Below, in pieces: positions 26,317-34,588 of a DNA stretch of 64,000 bases. The position numbers and the translations under genes are program-made. Within the stretch, counting starts at the first letter, position 1. Each line of letters opens with the position of its first letter. The notes beneath the pieces are model-generated. The model did no database searches. It had not been told where the DNA came from and was given only the letters and a program-made list of their open reading frames with translations. Source of the stretch: JAWVFN01 sp963696625. GTDB lineage: Bacteria; Actinomycetota; Thermoleophilia; Solirubrobacterales; 70-9. The stretch is from the NCBI GenBank assembly GCA_963696625.1, contig CAVOKZ010000013.1, positions 42,238 to 106,237 on the forward strand. Direction: 5' to 3'.

Positions 26317-26493
26317 CTAGTCGGCAGGCTCGCCGATGATGAAATCGGACTTCGAGGAGTCCGAGAACTTGACCCAGACGTGATCGGGCGGCGTGCCGGC
26401 GATCTCGACCATCGCCTCTTCGATGCGCTTGGCGATCTCGGCCTTCTGCTCGGGGGTGCGACCCTCGTACCAGTGGATCTCGATGAATGGCAT
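26317..26493 (-). CDS. 4-oxalocrotonate tautomerase-family protein
   Basis: 58-aa protein with the catalytic N-terminal proline (MPFIEIHWYEGRTPEQKAE; Pro1 after Met removal) and a C-terminal PPDHVWVKF segment. Tautomerases of this size act as hexamers on enol/keto substrates. The real substrate is unknown. The start ATG lies ten bases from a GGGGTCAGACCCC hairpin. Confidence 0.88.
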   Translation of the reverse strand: MPFIEIHWYEGRTPEQKAEIAKRIEEAMVEIAGTPPDHVWVKFSDSSKSDFIIGEPAD

Positions 26494-26502
26494 GGCGAGA
26501 AA

Positions 26503-26527
26503 CCTAAAGGGGTCAGACCCCTTTAGG
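26503..26527. repeat. GGGGTCAGACCCC repeat, longest perfect copy
   Basis: CCTAAAGGGGTC-A-GACCCCTTTAGG is a perfect palindrome with 12-base arms and a single central base. It lies between divergent genes and so could touch both promoters. Confidence 0.85.
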
Positions 26528-26538
26528 GTTGCCGGCCT

Positions 26539-26967
26539 GTGGAGCTCGGGTCGGACACACGGGCGGTGCTGCTCGCCGCGGGGCTGATCTTCCTCTGGGC
26601 GCTGTTGCTCGGGGTCTGGAAGTACCACGGCATGGCGACGAGCAAGAAGGGCCAAGCCCACCCGTACGTCGATACCGCCCACCGCGCGGCGCTGCTCTAC
26701 TCGTTCGCGACGCTGCTGATCGCGGTCTTCGTCGAGCTCTCGGACTGGAGCACGGCGATCAACCTGATCGCCGCCTTCGCGACGATCGGCTTCTTCGTGA
26801 TCGCGATCGCCTCCTACACGGTCACCGGGGCGACGCAGATGACCGACAACCACTTCCGCAATCCGATGACGAAGGGCATCACCCCCTACATGTGGGCGCT
26901 GATCGTCACCGAGATCACCGGCTTCTCGGTGCTGCTCGCCGGCTTCGTCGCCGGCCAAATCCTCTAG
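26539..26967 (+). CDS. four-helix integral membrane protein, unknown function
   Basis: 142 aa, GTG start, with four hydrophobic segments (about 8-27, 50-68, 74-94 and 118-140). The loop HGMATSKKGQAHPYVDTAHR and the segment DNHFRNPMTKGITPYMWALI are polar conserved-looking stretches. I do not recognise the family. It is convergent with trxA, with nine bases between the stop codons. Confidence 0.7.
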   Translation: MELGSDTRAVLLAAGLIFLWALLLGVWKYHGMATSKKGQAHPYVDTAHRAALLYSFATLLIAVFVELSDWSTAINLIAAFATIGFFVIAIASYTVTGATQMTDNHFRNPMTKGITPYMWALIVTEITGFSVLLAGFVAGQIL

Positions 26968-26976
26968 AGACGCGCT

Positions 26977-27303
26977 CTACGCGAGCGCGGGCTCGAGCTC
27001 GGCTTCGAGGCGGGCCTTCGGCATCGCGCCGATGACCTTCTTGGCGATCTCGCCGTCGCGGAAGAGGATCAGCGTCGGGATCGAGAGCACCTCGTACTTG
27101 GCGGCGGTCTGCGGATTGTCGTCGGTGTTGAGGCTGACGATCCTCAGGTCGTCGCGCTCGGCGTCGATCTCCTCGAGCACCGGATGGACGACGCGGCACG
27201 GTCCGCACCACGGGGCCCAGAAGTCGACGAGAGTCGCGCCCTCCGCCTTGACAACTTCGGCCTCGAAGTTTGCGTCGGTTACGTCGGAAAGCTTGCCACT
27301 CAC
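26977..27303 (-). CDS. trxA: thioredoxin
   Basis: 108-aa thioredoxin with the active site WCGPC in DFWAPWCGPCR and the cis-proline loop SIPTLILFRDG. It reduces protein disulfides with NADPH and thioredoxin reductase (not in this window). The GTG start is preceded by GAGGAG. A sigma-70-type promoter is clear upstream. Confidence 0.95.
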   Translation of the reverse strand: MSGKLSDVTDANFEAEVVKAEGATLVDFWAPWCGPCRVVHPVLEEIDAERDDLRIVSLNTDDNPQTAAKYEVLSIPTLILFRDGEIAKKVIGAMPKARLEAELEPALA

Positions 27304-27341
27304 TTGTGTCTCCTCATCTTCTGGATTGGATGCTGCCCAAT

Positions 27342-27370
27342 ACTATACAAAGTGAAGTCCCGCGAAACAA
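27342..27370 (-). promoter_or_regulatory. trxA promoter (-35 TTGTTT, 17 bp, -10 TATAGT)
   Basis: On the minus strand TTGTTT (27365-27370) and TATAGT (27342-27347) stand exactly 17 bases apart, about 40 bases before the trxA start and its GAGGAG ribosome-binding site. Confidence 0.65.
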
Positions 27371-27395
27371 GCGGGCGTTACGGCGCCAAGAATAG

Positions 27396-28154
27396 TCAGC
27401 CGCCGGGTCGGGGATGCCGCTGCCTGCGCCGGAACCGCATATGGGGTACCCGCCAGGCGGCCTCGGCAATGATCCCGCGGCTCATCTTCGAGGTCCCGAC
27501 CTCGCGCTCGCGGAAGTGGATCGGCACTTCGACGACGTTGAATCCGAGCTGCACAGTGCGGTAGGTCATCTCGACCTGGAAGGCGTAGCCGCGGGCCTCG
27601 ACCGAGCCGAAGTCGATCGCCTCGAGAACCGGGCGCCGGAAGGCCTTGAAGCCGCCGGTCAGGTCGCGGATCTCGAGCCCGAGCACGGCCCGCGAATAGG
27701 CAGAGCCGCCGCGGCTGATCGCCCGCCGCAGAACACCCCAATCGCTGACGCCGCCGCCCTCGACGTAGCGCGAGCCGATCACCAGGTCGGCCCCCTCCTC
27801 GACGGCGGCGAGCAGCTGCGGGAGGTCGACGGGATCGTGGGAGAAGTCGGCGTCCATCTCGACGACCACCTCGGCCCCCTCGGCGAGTGCCTGCCGGAAG
27901 CCGGCGATGTAGGCGGGGCCGAGCCCCTCCTTGACCTCGCGATGCAGAACCGCTACATCGTCGTCCTCGGCGGCGAGCCGGTTGGCGATGTCGCCGGTGC
28001 CGTCGGGCGAATTGTCGTCCACGATCAGCACCCGGCGCGAATCGGGCAGGTGCGCGAGGACCGCGGCGAGGATCTTCTCGACGTTGCCGGCCTCGTTGTA
28101 GGTCGGCAGGATCACCCAGGTGTGGGCCCCTCGGCCGGTGCTCGCGCGTTCCAC
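27396..28154 (-). CDS. polyprenol-phosphate mannosyltransferase-like GT2 glycosyltransferase
   Basis: 252-aa GT2 enzyme resembling Ppm1/DPM1, which transfers mannose from GDP-mannose to polyprenyl phosphate. The motifs are VILPTYNEAGNV, VDDNSPDGTGDIA, DADFSHDP (the DXD-like metal site) and GGFKAFRRPVLEAI. It lacks the C-terminal membrane helices seen in some relatives. ATG start. The product would feed wall glycan or glycoprotein mannosylation. Acceptor and donor are inferred from the family. Confidence 0.88.
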   Translation of the reverse strand: MERASTGRGAHTWVILPTYNEAGNVEKILAAVLAHLPDSRRVLIVDDNSPDGTGDIANRLAAEDDDVAVLHREVKEGLGPAYIAGFRQALAEGAEVVVEMDADFSHDPVDLPQLLAAVEEGADLVIGSRYVEGGGVSDWGVLRRAISRGGSAYSRAVLGLEIRDLTGGFKAFRRPVLEAIDFGSVEARGYAFQVEMTYRTVQLGFNVVEVPIHFREREVGTSKMSRGIIAEAAWRVPHMRFRRRQRHPRPGG

Positions 28155-28181
28155 GGTCGCGCAGGCTAGAGAGCCCCGCCG

Positions 28182-29477
28182 CTAAGGGCGTCCGAGAACC
28201 CGATCGGCGTAGGGGTTGGCGAAGCGACCGCCCGGATCGAGACGCCTGCGCACCGCCTGGAACTCGTCCCACTTCGGATATCGCGGCGCCAGCGTCGCCG
28301 CGGTCTGGAAGTGACGCTTGCCCCAATGGGGTCGGCCGTCGTAGGAACTCATGATCTCCTCGACCCCCCGGAAATACGGCTCCCAGGGCATGCCCCTGAA
28401 CATGTGGACGGCGATGTAACAGGTGTCGCGCTCGGCGGCGGTCGAGAGCGGCGCATCGTCGGCGGCGGTGAAGCGGACCTCGATCGGGAAGTTGACGTCG
28501 AGCTCGGGGCGCTCGGCCCACTCCTTGACCCGGGCGACGGCCTCGGCGGCGTGGCGGCGCGGGATCCCGTACTCCATCTCGGTGAACTTGACCCGGCGCT
28601 CGCTCGCGTACACGCGGTAGGAGCGGTCCGTCGCCTCACTGTGGGCGAGCCGGCTCGCGGCGAAGCGCGAGATCCGCGGGATCGTCGACGGCCGCCGGCG
28701 CCCGAAGCGAGCCAGCAGGCCGAACAGGTGGTTCTCGAGCACCACGTCGTTGAGGTAGCGGATGACCGCATTGCGGGGCCGGGGCTCGTCGTCGGTCCGC
28801 TCGCTGTTTCGCAGCAGCGCCGTCTCGGTGTGCGGAAAGACGTAGAACTCGAAGTGATCGGAGCCGTCGGCGAGATCCTGGATCTGCGCGAGGGTCTCGT
28901 CGAAGGGCAGCGGCGAGTCGACGCGGTGGATCGTGAAGGCCGGAACCGTGCGCAGGGTGACGGCGGTGACGACTCCGAGCGCGCCGAGCGAGACCCGCGC
29001 CGCCGCCAGCGCCTGGGGGTCAGAACCGTCGATCTCGCGCGTCGTCCCCTCGGCGTCGATGAGCTCGATCGCCTCGATCTGCGAGGAGATGTTGCGAAAC
29101 CCCGAGCCCGTGCCGTGGGTCGCAGTCGCGATCGCCCCGGCCAGTGTCTGCTTGTCGATGTCACCCAGGTTCTCCATCGCCCGCCCGCGGCTCCAGAGCT
29201 CCTCGCCGAGTCGCCCGAGCCCGATCCCCGCCTCGACCTTGACCAGCCCGGACTCCGGATCGAAATCGATGACACCGTCGAGCCGCCCGATGTCGAGCAT
29301 GACGCCGTCGGTGAGCGCCGTTCCGGTGAATGAGTGGCCCGAGCCCGCCGCACGAACCGGCAGCCCGTCCCGAGCCGCGGCCTGAACCGCGCGGGCTATC
29401 TCGTCGGCGCTCGCGGGCCGCTCAATGCGAGCAGGCGTACAAACCTGGTCGCCGGCCCAGTTGCGCCACGACGTCAC
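28182..29477 (-). CDS. FAD-linked oxidase, D-arabinono-1,4-lactone oxidase type
   Basis: 431 aa. The N-terminal VAO-type FAD domain has VRAAGSGHSFTGTALTDG and ATATHGTGSGFRNISSQ. The C-terminal ALO domain has EYGIPRRHAAEAV and YDGRPHWGKRHF near residue 395. The enzyme oxidises an aldono-lactone or sugar alcohol with O2 or a dye. The native substrate is unclear in bacteria. GTG start overlapping the stop of the SnoaL-like gene (GTGA). Confidence 0.9.
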   Translation of the reverse strand: MTSWRNWAGDQVCTPARIERPASADEIARAVQAAARDGLPVRAAGSGHSFTGTALTDGVMLDIGRLDGVIDFDPESGLVKVEAGIGLGRLGEELWSRGRAMENLGDIDKQTLAGAIATATHGTGSGFRNISSQIEAIELIDAEGTTREIDGSDPQALAAARVSLGALGVVTAVTLRTVPAFTIHRVDSPLPFDETLAQIQDLADGSDHFEFYVFPHTETALLRNSERTDDEPRPRNAVIRYLNDVVLENHLFGLLARFGRRRPSTIPRISRFAASRLAHSEATDRSYRVYASERRVKFTEMEYGIPRRHAAEAVARVKEWAERPELDVNFPIEVRFTAADDAPLSTAAERDTCYIAVHMFRGMPWEPYFRGVEEIMSSYDGRPHWGKRHFQTAATLAPRYPKWDEFQAVRRRLDPGGRFANPYADRVLGRP

Positions 29478-29947
29478 TCGTCAGCGGCGATGAACTCGTC
29501 GAGCCGCTTTCGGGCCCGGCGCCGGGTCGCTCCCTTGATGATCGGCGTGCCGCCGAGCAGCTTGCCCGGCAGGCCCAGCGCCTGGCCCGCCCACTTGTGG
29601 AAGTCGAAGTCGTCGACGTGGTCGACGATCTTGCCGTCGGCGAAGTGGAAGCTGGCGCGGACGTCGTTGACGACCTCGCGCCCGGTGTCGGGGAACGTGT
29701 ATGTCGCCCGCCAGTGCGCGGCGCCGGTGTCGCCCTCGGCGAAGTGGCCGAGCAGCTTGACCTCGAGATCGGAGTCCTCGTCGGCGGTCAGCATCCGCCA
29801 CATCTGGCCGGGCTCGGCCCCCTTCAGCCCCGGGAACACCGGGTCCGAGAAGCGCGCGTCCTCGGCGTAGCAGGCCGCCATCTTGTCGCCGTCGTGGTTG
29901 GCGAAGGCGTCGTAGAACCGGACTGTGACTGCATCGTTGTCGGCCAC
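29474..29947 (-). CDS. SnoaL-like / NTF2-fold protein
   Basis: About 157 aa from the GTG at 29947. The core TVRFYDAFANHDGDKMAACYAEDARFSDP-type opening (VRFYDAFANHDGDKM) and the end VDHVDDFDFHKWAGQ are typical of the NTF2-like SnoaL group of small-molecule-binding or isomerising proteins. It is translationally coupled to the FAD oxidase. The open frame continues upstream to 29983, into the edge of the tRNA gap, so the internal GTG is preferred. Confidence 0.82.
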   Translation of the reverse strand: MADNDAVTVRFYDAFANHDGDKMAACYAEDARFSDPVFPGLKGAEPGQMWRMLTADEDSDLEVKLLGHFAEGDTGAAHWRATYTFPDTGREVVNDVRASFHFADGKIVDHVDDFDFHKWAGQALGLPGKLLGGTPIIKGATRRRARKRLDEFIAADE

Positions 29948-29986
29948 GGTTGAACCGTATCGAGGGCTACCCTCCGCCCACACCCC

Positions 29987-30077
29987 GGAGGGGTGGCAGA
30001 GCGGTCGAATGCGGCGGCCTTGAAAGCCGTTGACCGGGCTAGTTCTCGGTCCGTGGGTTCGAATCCCACCCCCTCCG
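29987..30077 (+). tRNA. tRNA-Ser (anticodon TGA)
   Basis: Class II tRNA. The acceptor GGAGGGG pairs with CCCCTCC, the anticodon loop is CTTGAAA (TGA), the long variable arm is present, and the T arm contains GTTCGAATC; discriminator G. CCA is not encoded. Confidence 0.97.
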
Positions 30078-30099
30078 TCAACCCGAGAGGATCCGGAGG

Positions 30100-30582
30100 T
30101 CAGCCGACGAGCTTCTGGATCTTGTAGTTGCGCGCGCCGCGGGGCGTCTCGACCGTGACCGTGGAGCCGACAGGCTGATCGCGCAGCGCCCGGCCCACGG
30201 GTGACTCGGCCGACACCTTGCCGCTACCGAGATCGGCCTCGGCCCTGCCGACAAGGGTCAGCGTCTGCACCTTTCCGTTCGACTCGTCGAGAACCTCGGC
30301 GCTGCGGCCGAAGGCAAAGGCGCCCTCGCCGGCGTCAACCTCGGTGACGACCGCGTTGCGCAGGCGCTCGCGTAGACGGCTGATCTTGGTCTCGAGGTGC
30401 GCCTGATCCTCCTTGGCGATGTGGTACTCGGCGTTCTCCTTGAGGTCGCCGAGCTCGCGGGCAGTCTTGATCCGCTCGGCCATCTCGTTGCGCCCGCGGC
30501 CCTCGAGATCCTCGACCTCGGCGCGCAGCTCTTCGAGACCTTCGCTGGTGATCGACTCGCCTGTGGGGCCGGATTCGCTCAT
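30100..30582 (-). CDS. greA: transcription elongation factor GreA
   Basis: 160 aa. The N-terminal coiled coil carries ARELGDLKENAEYHIAKEDQ, including the acidic tip (DLKENAEY) that enters the RNA polymerase secondary channel to stimulate transcript cleavage. The C-terminal globular domain has ESPVGRALRDQPVGSTV. ATG start. Standard length. Confidence 0.96.
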   Translation of the reverse strand: MSESGPTGESITSEGLEELRAEVEDLEGRGRNEMAERIKTARELGDLKENAEYHIAKEDQAHLETKISRLRERLRNAVVTEVDAGEGAFAFGRSAEVLDESNGKVQTLTLVGRAEADLGSGKVSAESPVGRALRDQPVGSTVTVETPRGARNYKIQKLVG

Positions 30583-30676
30583 GCCTTCACCCTCGCAGAG
30601 TGCCCGCGTTCGCGCCTTGCGGTCAAGTCAAATCGCCGTTTTGACGATGGGGACAATGGAAGCTGGGCCACGGATG

Positions 30677-30686
30677 CCCCCCCCCC
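30677..30686 (+). repeat. poly(C)10 tract in the leader of an exported-protein gene
   Basis: Ten consecutive C lie 24 bases before the ATG at 30711, between TTGACG (30641-30646, a possible -35) and the ribosome-binding stretch AAAGGAG. An inverted repeat GTCAAA/TTTGAC is just upstream. Runs of this length are prone to slippage. Confidence 0.75.
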
Positions 30687-30710
30687 GAAACTTGAAAAGG
30701 AGTCCAGATA

Positions 30711-31187
30711 ATGCGTAATTTCACCAGCAAGCATCGCCTCGCCGCTGCGGCCGTCGCGCTGCTCGTGGTCGGCGTCGTCGGCCTCGTCTATGCGGCGTGG
30801 ACCACCAACGGCACCGGTTCGGGCTACGCGAAGGCGAGCATGGCGCAGAGCCTGACCACCTCCGCGGTGGTTCCGACGGCGACGCTCTACCCTGGCGTCG
30901 ACGGCGACGTCGAGGTGACGATCAACAACCCCAACACGTTCCCGGTTCGGGTGACCGCGATCTCCGGCAACGGGGCGATCACCGCTGCCGGCGGCATCGG
31001 TAGCTGCACCGCCAGCCAGGTCACGTTCACCGACCAGTCAGGCCTCACCATCGACATCCCCGCGGGCAGCTCGACTCCGAGCACGCTCACCGACGCCGCT
31101 CACATGGCGAGCAACGCCGACGACGGCTGCCAGGGCGCGACCTTCACGATCCCGGTCGCCATCACCGGAGCGAGCAACGCTCCGTAG
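30711..31187 (+). CDS. exported beta-sandwich protein (LYPG/GCQGATF family), unknown function
   Basis: 158 aa. The signal peptide is RLAAAAVALLVVGVVGLVYA. Immediately after it comes WTTNGTGSGYAKA, a motif also found after the signal peptide of the third protein in this cluster. The mature domain has LYPGVDGDVEVTINNPN, VRVTAISG, GSCTASQVTF and DDGCQGATFTIPV. Two cysteines probably form a disulfide. The downstream protein shares LYPG, C-x-A-S and GCQGATF, so the two are paralogues. The leader has a C10 tract. I know no function for this family. Confidence 0.75.
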   Translation: MRNFTSKHRLAAAAVALLVVGVVGLVYAAWTTNGTGSGYAKASMAQSLTTSAVVPTATLYPGVDGDVEVTINNPNTFPVRVTAISGNGAITAAGGIGSCTASQVTFTDQSGLTIDIPAGSSTPSTLTDAAHMASNADDGCQGATFTIPVAITGASNAP

Positions 31188-31221
31188 GCGCGCAACGGCG
31201 CGCCTACGGATCGGCGATGAG

Positions 31222-31662
31222 ATGCGCGCAATCTGGATCTATCTCGTTTGCGTGGCGGCGCTGGCTTCGGCCGGCGCCGCCTACGCAGCTCTGAGCTCGG
31301 GCGGCGGTGAGCGGCCGGCGACGGCGAGCGCCGCGTCAAGCAAGGCGCCGCGGGTCAAGATCAAGGGCTACGTCGAGTACCTCTATCCCGGCGCCGAGGT
31401 GCGACTGCAGCTGACGCTTCGCAACCGCTCCCCGCAGCGCGTGCGCGTCAACTGGGTCAAGGCCAAGGTTCGCGATGCGAGCGCCGGGTGTCCCGCCTCC
31501 TACCTGAGCATCCCAAAGCGCAAGAAGCTGAAGCTGAAGATCAAGCCGCAGCGCCGCAAGGGCGTCGCGATGCGGGCGACGCTCGCTCAGAACGCACCGC
31601 GCGGCTGCCAGGGCGCGACCTTCCCACTCTCCTACACCGCGAAGGCGAAGCCGATCCCGTGA
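31222..31662 (+). CDS. exported paralogue of the LYPG/GCQGATF family, lysine-rich
   Basis: 146 aa with a signal peptide (IYLVCVAALASAGAAYA). The mature part repeats the landmarks of the previous protein: YLYPGAEVRLQLTLRNRSP, VRVNWVKAK, AGCPASYLSIP and RGCQGATFPLSY. The middle is very basic (KRKKLKLKIKPQRRKG), unlike the neutral partner. Its stop overlaps the GTG of the next gene. An ATG at 31216 is also near; the start given keeps the signal peptide compact. Confidence 0.7.
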   Translation: MRAIWIYLVCVAALASAGAAYAALSSGGGERPATASAASSKAPRVKIKGYVEYLYPGAEVRLQLTLRNRSPQRVRVNWVKAKVRDASAGCPASYLSIPKRKKLKLKIKPQRRKGVAMRATLAQNAPRGCQGATFPLSYTAKAKPIP

Positions 31663-32927
31663 CCGGTCCGCGCCGCATCCTGCTGCTCTCGATCGCCGCG
31701 ATCGCGCTCGCCACCGCCGCCACCGCGTGGGCGAGCTGGGTCGTCCCGGGCAGCGGCGCGGGTTACGGCAAGGCCGAGACGCTCGGGGCGGGCAGCACCC
31801 CCACCGCCTCGGTCTCGAACCGCACCGTGACCGTCAGTTGGGCCGCGCCGTCGGGCGGGGCTCCCCCGAGCGGCTACATCGTCAAGCGCTACGACACCTC
31901 CAACAACCTGCAGACGATCGGCTCTGCCTGCTCGGGCACGATCGCCGGGCTGACCTGCACCGAGAACGCGGTTCCCAACGGCAGCTGGAGGTACACCGTC
32001 ACCCCCGCCCAGGGCAACTGGCGCGGCGCCGAGAGCGCGCAGAGCGCGACCGCGACCGTGGTCGGCCCGAATATCGGGACCTCGGTGATCGCCAAGTCCC
32101 AGGGCGGACACGCGAGCCTGATCAAGCAGGGCGGCACGTATTTCATCTACGCCAACGTCGTCGGCTCGGGCAACCCCCCCGCCGGGGTCTCGACCCTGAC
32201 CGCCAACGTCGGCAACGTGACCACCGGGCAGACCGCCGTGGCGATGGTCAACGGCAGCTTCTCGGTGGACGGCAACACCTACAACTACCGCAGCGCCCAG
32301 CTCACCGCCACGACCCCTTTGAGCGCGGGCCCGAAGTCGTACTCCCTGACTCTCACCGACACCGTGGCGGCGACAACGACTGCGAACTTCTCGGTCACGG
32401 TCGACAACACGATCCCGACGGCGAGCGACATCCAGACGGCGAACCACGCCACGACAGTCGGCCAGGCTCAGGAGACCGACACGATCACCTACACGTTCAG
32501 CGAGCCGATCGAGCCGTTCTCGATCCTCGCCGGTTGGAATGGCAGTTCCACCAACGTCGTCGTCCGCATCACCCACGGCCTGCTTGCCCTCGGACACGAC
32601 AGCGTCGAGATCTACAACAGCGCCAACTCCTCGGCCCTTCCCTACGGCCAGGTCGACCTCGGGCGCGACGACTACGTGATCGGCCTGCTCGGCGGCCGCC
32701 TCGAGTTCGGCGACTCGGGCACCGCCTCGACGATGGTGATGTCGGGCAACTCGGTCACGGTGACCCTCGGAACGAGGACTACGGTCGGCCTCGGCGTATT
32801 GGCCGGCACCGCGGGCGGCACCGGCACGATGACCTGGGACCCGGTGGCGACCCCCTACGACTGGGCCGCCAACGTGATGAGCACCGCCTCGGTCGACCAG
32901 TCGGGCGGGCCGCTCAAGGAGTTCTGA
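31659..32927 (+). CDS. exported protein with fibronectin-III-like domain
   Basis: 422 aa, GTG start overlapping the previous stop. The signal peptide is LLLSIAAIALATAATAWA, then SWVVPGSGAGYGKAETL, the same post-signal motif as the first gene of the cluster. Residues about 47-130 form an FN3-like domain (RTVTVSWAAPSGGAPPSGYI through SWRYTVTPAQGNWRGAES). The remainder is Ser/Thr/Gly-rich beta sequence (SLTLTDTVAATTTANFSVTV, YTFSEPIEPFSILAGWNGSS). No anchor motif is seen. Probably a surface or extracellular structural protein made together with the two smaller ones. Confidence 0.72.
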   Translation: MTGPRRILLLSIAAIALATAATAWASWVVPGSGAGYGKAETLGAGSTPTASVSNRTVTVSWAAPSGGAPPSGYIVKRYDTSNNLQTIGSACSGTIAGLTCTENAVPNGSWRYTVTPAQGNWRGAESAQSATATVVGPNIGTSVIAKSQGGHASLIKQGGTYFIYANVVGSGNPPAGVSTLTANVGNVTTGQTAVAMVNGSFSVDGNTYNYRSAQLTATTPLSAGPKSYSLTLTDTVAATTTANFSVTVDNTIPTASDIQTANHATTVGQAQETDTITYTFSEPIEPFSILAGWNGSSTNVVVRITHGLLALGHDSVEIYNSANSSALPYGQVDLGRDDYVIGLLGGRLEFGDSGTASTMVMSGNSVTVTLGTRTTVGLGVLAGTAGGTGTMTWDPVATPYDWAANVMSTASVDQSGGPLKEF

Positions 32928-33013
32928 GAAATCGGTTGCAGCCCCCTCAGGCGGGCGCTGTCCTCGCGGCCGGATCGCAACCCTGAGCGGACGCCCCGTG
33001 TTGGCGTTACGAC

Positions 33014-34057
33014 GTGCAAGCACCGAGAAAGCTCATCCTCGCGGTCGCGGCCTTCGCCGCACTGGCGCTGCCCCAGGCGGTGGCCGCCAACCCCTACCTC
33101 CCGCCGGCCGGCCAGGTCTTCTTCGGCAACACCGACACCCGCAGCAGCGCCGACTTCAGCGACTTCGCCGGGCTGCTCGGCAAGCCGCACCTCCCGATCG
33201 CCCAGGCTTTCCACGTCTGGGGCACGAACCCGGACGAGGCGTTCGCCCGCTGGCAGGGCTACCGCGCGCGCGGCGTGCTCTCGATCTCGACCGCCGAGGG
33301 CTACGGGCTCTCCGGCACCATCACTCCCCAGCAGATCGCGCTCGGCGACGGCGACGACTACCTGCTCACCCTCAACAAGGAGCTCGCCAAGACCCCGGCG
33401 ATCACCTACCTGCGCCCTCTGGCCGAGATGAACAACGGCCACAATGCCTACTCGGCGACGACCTCCTACGGCTCGAGCCGCGGCGGCGGCAACTCCCAGC
33501 TCTGGTACAAGCGCGCCTGGCGGCGGATGGTGCTGATCGTCAAGGGCGCGAGCACGGTCGCCGACACCAACGCCCGCCTGGCGGCTCTGGGGCTGCCACC
33601 GATCCAGAAGAAGACGAAGGCGCCACTGCCGGCGACGCTCGCGGCGCCCCAGGTCGCGTTCATCTGGTGCCCGCTGGTCTACGGCTCGCCGCGGATCAAG
33701 GCGCAGGCGGCGAAGAAGTACTGGCCGGGACCCGCTTGGGTCGACTGGGTCGGCACCGACACCTACTCCAAGTATCCGGCGTGGTCGTCGCTCAGCCGCT
33801 TCTACAAGACCTTCAAGGGCAAACCGGTCGCGATCGGCGAGTGGGGAGTCTGGGACGCCGACAACCCAGCCTTCGTCAGGCGCCTCTTCCGCTTCCAGCG
33901 GAGCCACAAGCGGGTGCGGATGATGATCTACCACATGAGTTTCGCTGGACGCTCGGGCCCGATGAGCCTCTGGCGCTGGCCGCGCTCCGCCGCCGCGACC
34001 AGGTTCCAGATCCGCGGCCCCGCGTTCCCGGCCTACGCGCCGGAGTGGACTCCTTAA
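33014..34057 (+). CDS. secreted glycoside hydrolase, GH26-like
   Basis: 347 aa with a signal peptide (LILAVAAFAALALPQAVAAN). The (beta/alpha)8 pattern of GH26 beta-mannanases is visible, with the acid/base Glu138 in YLRPLAEMNNG and the nucleophile Glu276 in VAIGEWGVW. Aromatic sugar-binding residues lie around WCPLVYGSP and WVGTDTYSKYP. The substrate may be mannan or another beta-glycan. GTG start. It follows the exported-protein cluster and ends at a triple hairpin repeat. Confidence 0.82.
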   Translation: MQAPRKLILAVAAFAALALPQAVAANPYLPPAGQVFFGNTDTRSSADFSDFAGLLGKPHLPIAQAFHVWGTNPDEAFARWQGYRARGVLSISTAEGYGLSGTITPQQIALGDGDDYLLTLNKELAKTPAITYLRPLAEMNNGHNAYSATTSYGSSRGGGNSQLWYKRAWRRMVLIVKGASTVADTNARLAALGLPPIQKKTKAPLPATLAAPQVAFIWCPLVYGSPRIKAQAAKKYWPGPAWVDWVGTDTYSKYPAWSSLSRFYKTFKGKPVAIGEWGVWDADNPAFVRRLFRFQRSHKRVRMMIYHMSFAGRSGPMSLWRWPRSAAATRFQIRGPAFPAYAPEWTP

Positions 34058-34113
34058 AGGGGTCAGACCCCTTCATAAAGGGGTCTGACCCCTTTATGTT
34101 CGACCCCTTTATG
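34055..34113. repeat. cluster of three GGGGTCAGACCCC-type repeats
   Basis: TAAAGGGGTCAGACCCCTT, ATAAAGGGGTCTGACCCCTTTAT and a half copy GACCCCTTTATG lie head to tail between the convergent GH26-like and DUF4396 genes. The first begins within the stop codon of the hydrolase gene. The position suits a bidirectional terminator. Confidence 0.8.
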
Positions 34114-34138
34114 TTCTGGCGCCCAAGGAGCGCGGGCG

Positions 34139-34588
34139 CTAGTGGTGGAACTCGTGGACGACGGCGTGGCCCTTGCCGCGGCCGATCATGTAGCGGTTGG
34201 CCAGAAACGCGAACGGATATGCGATCGCGAAGCCGGCGGCGATGCTGGCGTAGAACAGAAAATCGCCCAAGCCCGCTTCCATCGCGCCCGGCCAGAGCAC
34301 GACGGTGAGGTTGTCGATCGCCTCCATGATCGTGATCGAGACGGTGTCGGCGGCGAGCGCGGTCGAGACCACGACCCCGGCGGCGAGCCCGGCCATGATC
34401 AGGGGCCTGGCGGTGAGGGTGAACCCGAACAGGTAGGCCAGCGCAATCGCGAGCGCGATCTGCGGCGCGTTGCCCCACCCGAACGCCGTCGCGATCGCCA
34501 TACCGGTGATTTCCCCGATCACGCACCCGGTCAGGCAGTGGTTCGTCGCGCTGACCGCGAGCGAGTTGAGTCCCGGGCTAGCGGGCAT
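34139..34588 (-). CDS. DUF4396-family membrane protein
   Basis: 149 aa with four hydrophobic segments. The motif ATNHCLTGCVIGEITGMAIA, with His and two Cys in the first helix, marks DUF4396. The C-terminus is histidine-rich (GHAVVHEFHH). It overlaps the stop of the upstream metal permease by 11 bases, and the CsoR-type operator controls the pair. This suggests a role in copper or other soft-metal handling. The biochemical function is not known to me. Confidence 0.82.
   Translation of the reverse strand: MPASPGLNSLAVSATNHCLTGCVIGEITGMAIATAFGWGNAPQIALAIALAYLFGFTLTARPLIMAGLAAGVVVSTALAADTVSITIMEAIDNLTVVLWPGAMEAGLGDFLFYASIAAGFAIAYPFAFLANRYMIGRGKGHAVVHEFHH

Noticed and set aside
26317..26958. A 213-aa minus-strand protein ending in the tautomerase
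   Set aside because: The extra N-terminal part is read through a hairpin repeat and antisense to a membrane protein; the true start is the ATG-Pro at 26493 with catalytic Pro1.
30887..31090. Small antisense frame within the first exported gene
   Set aside because: No ribosome-binding site or homology; shadow of the plus-strand gene.
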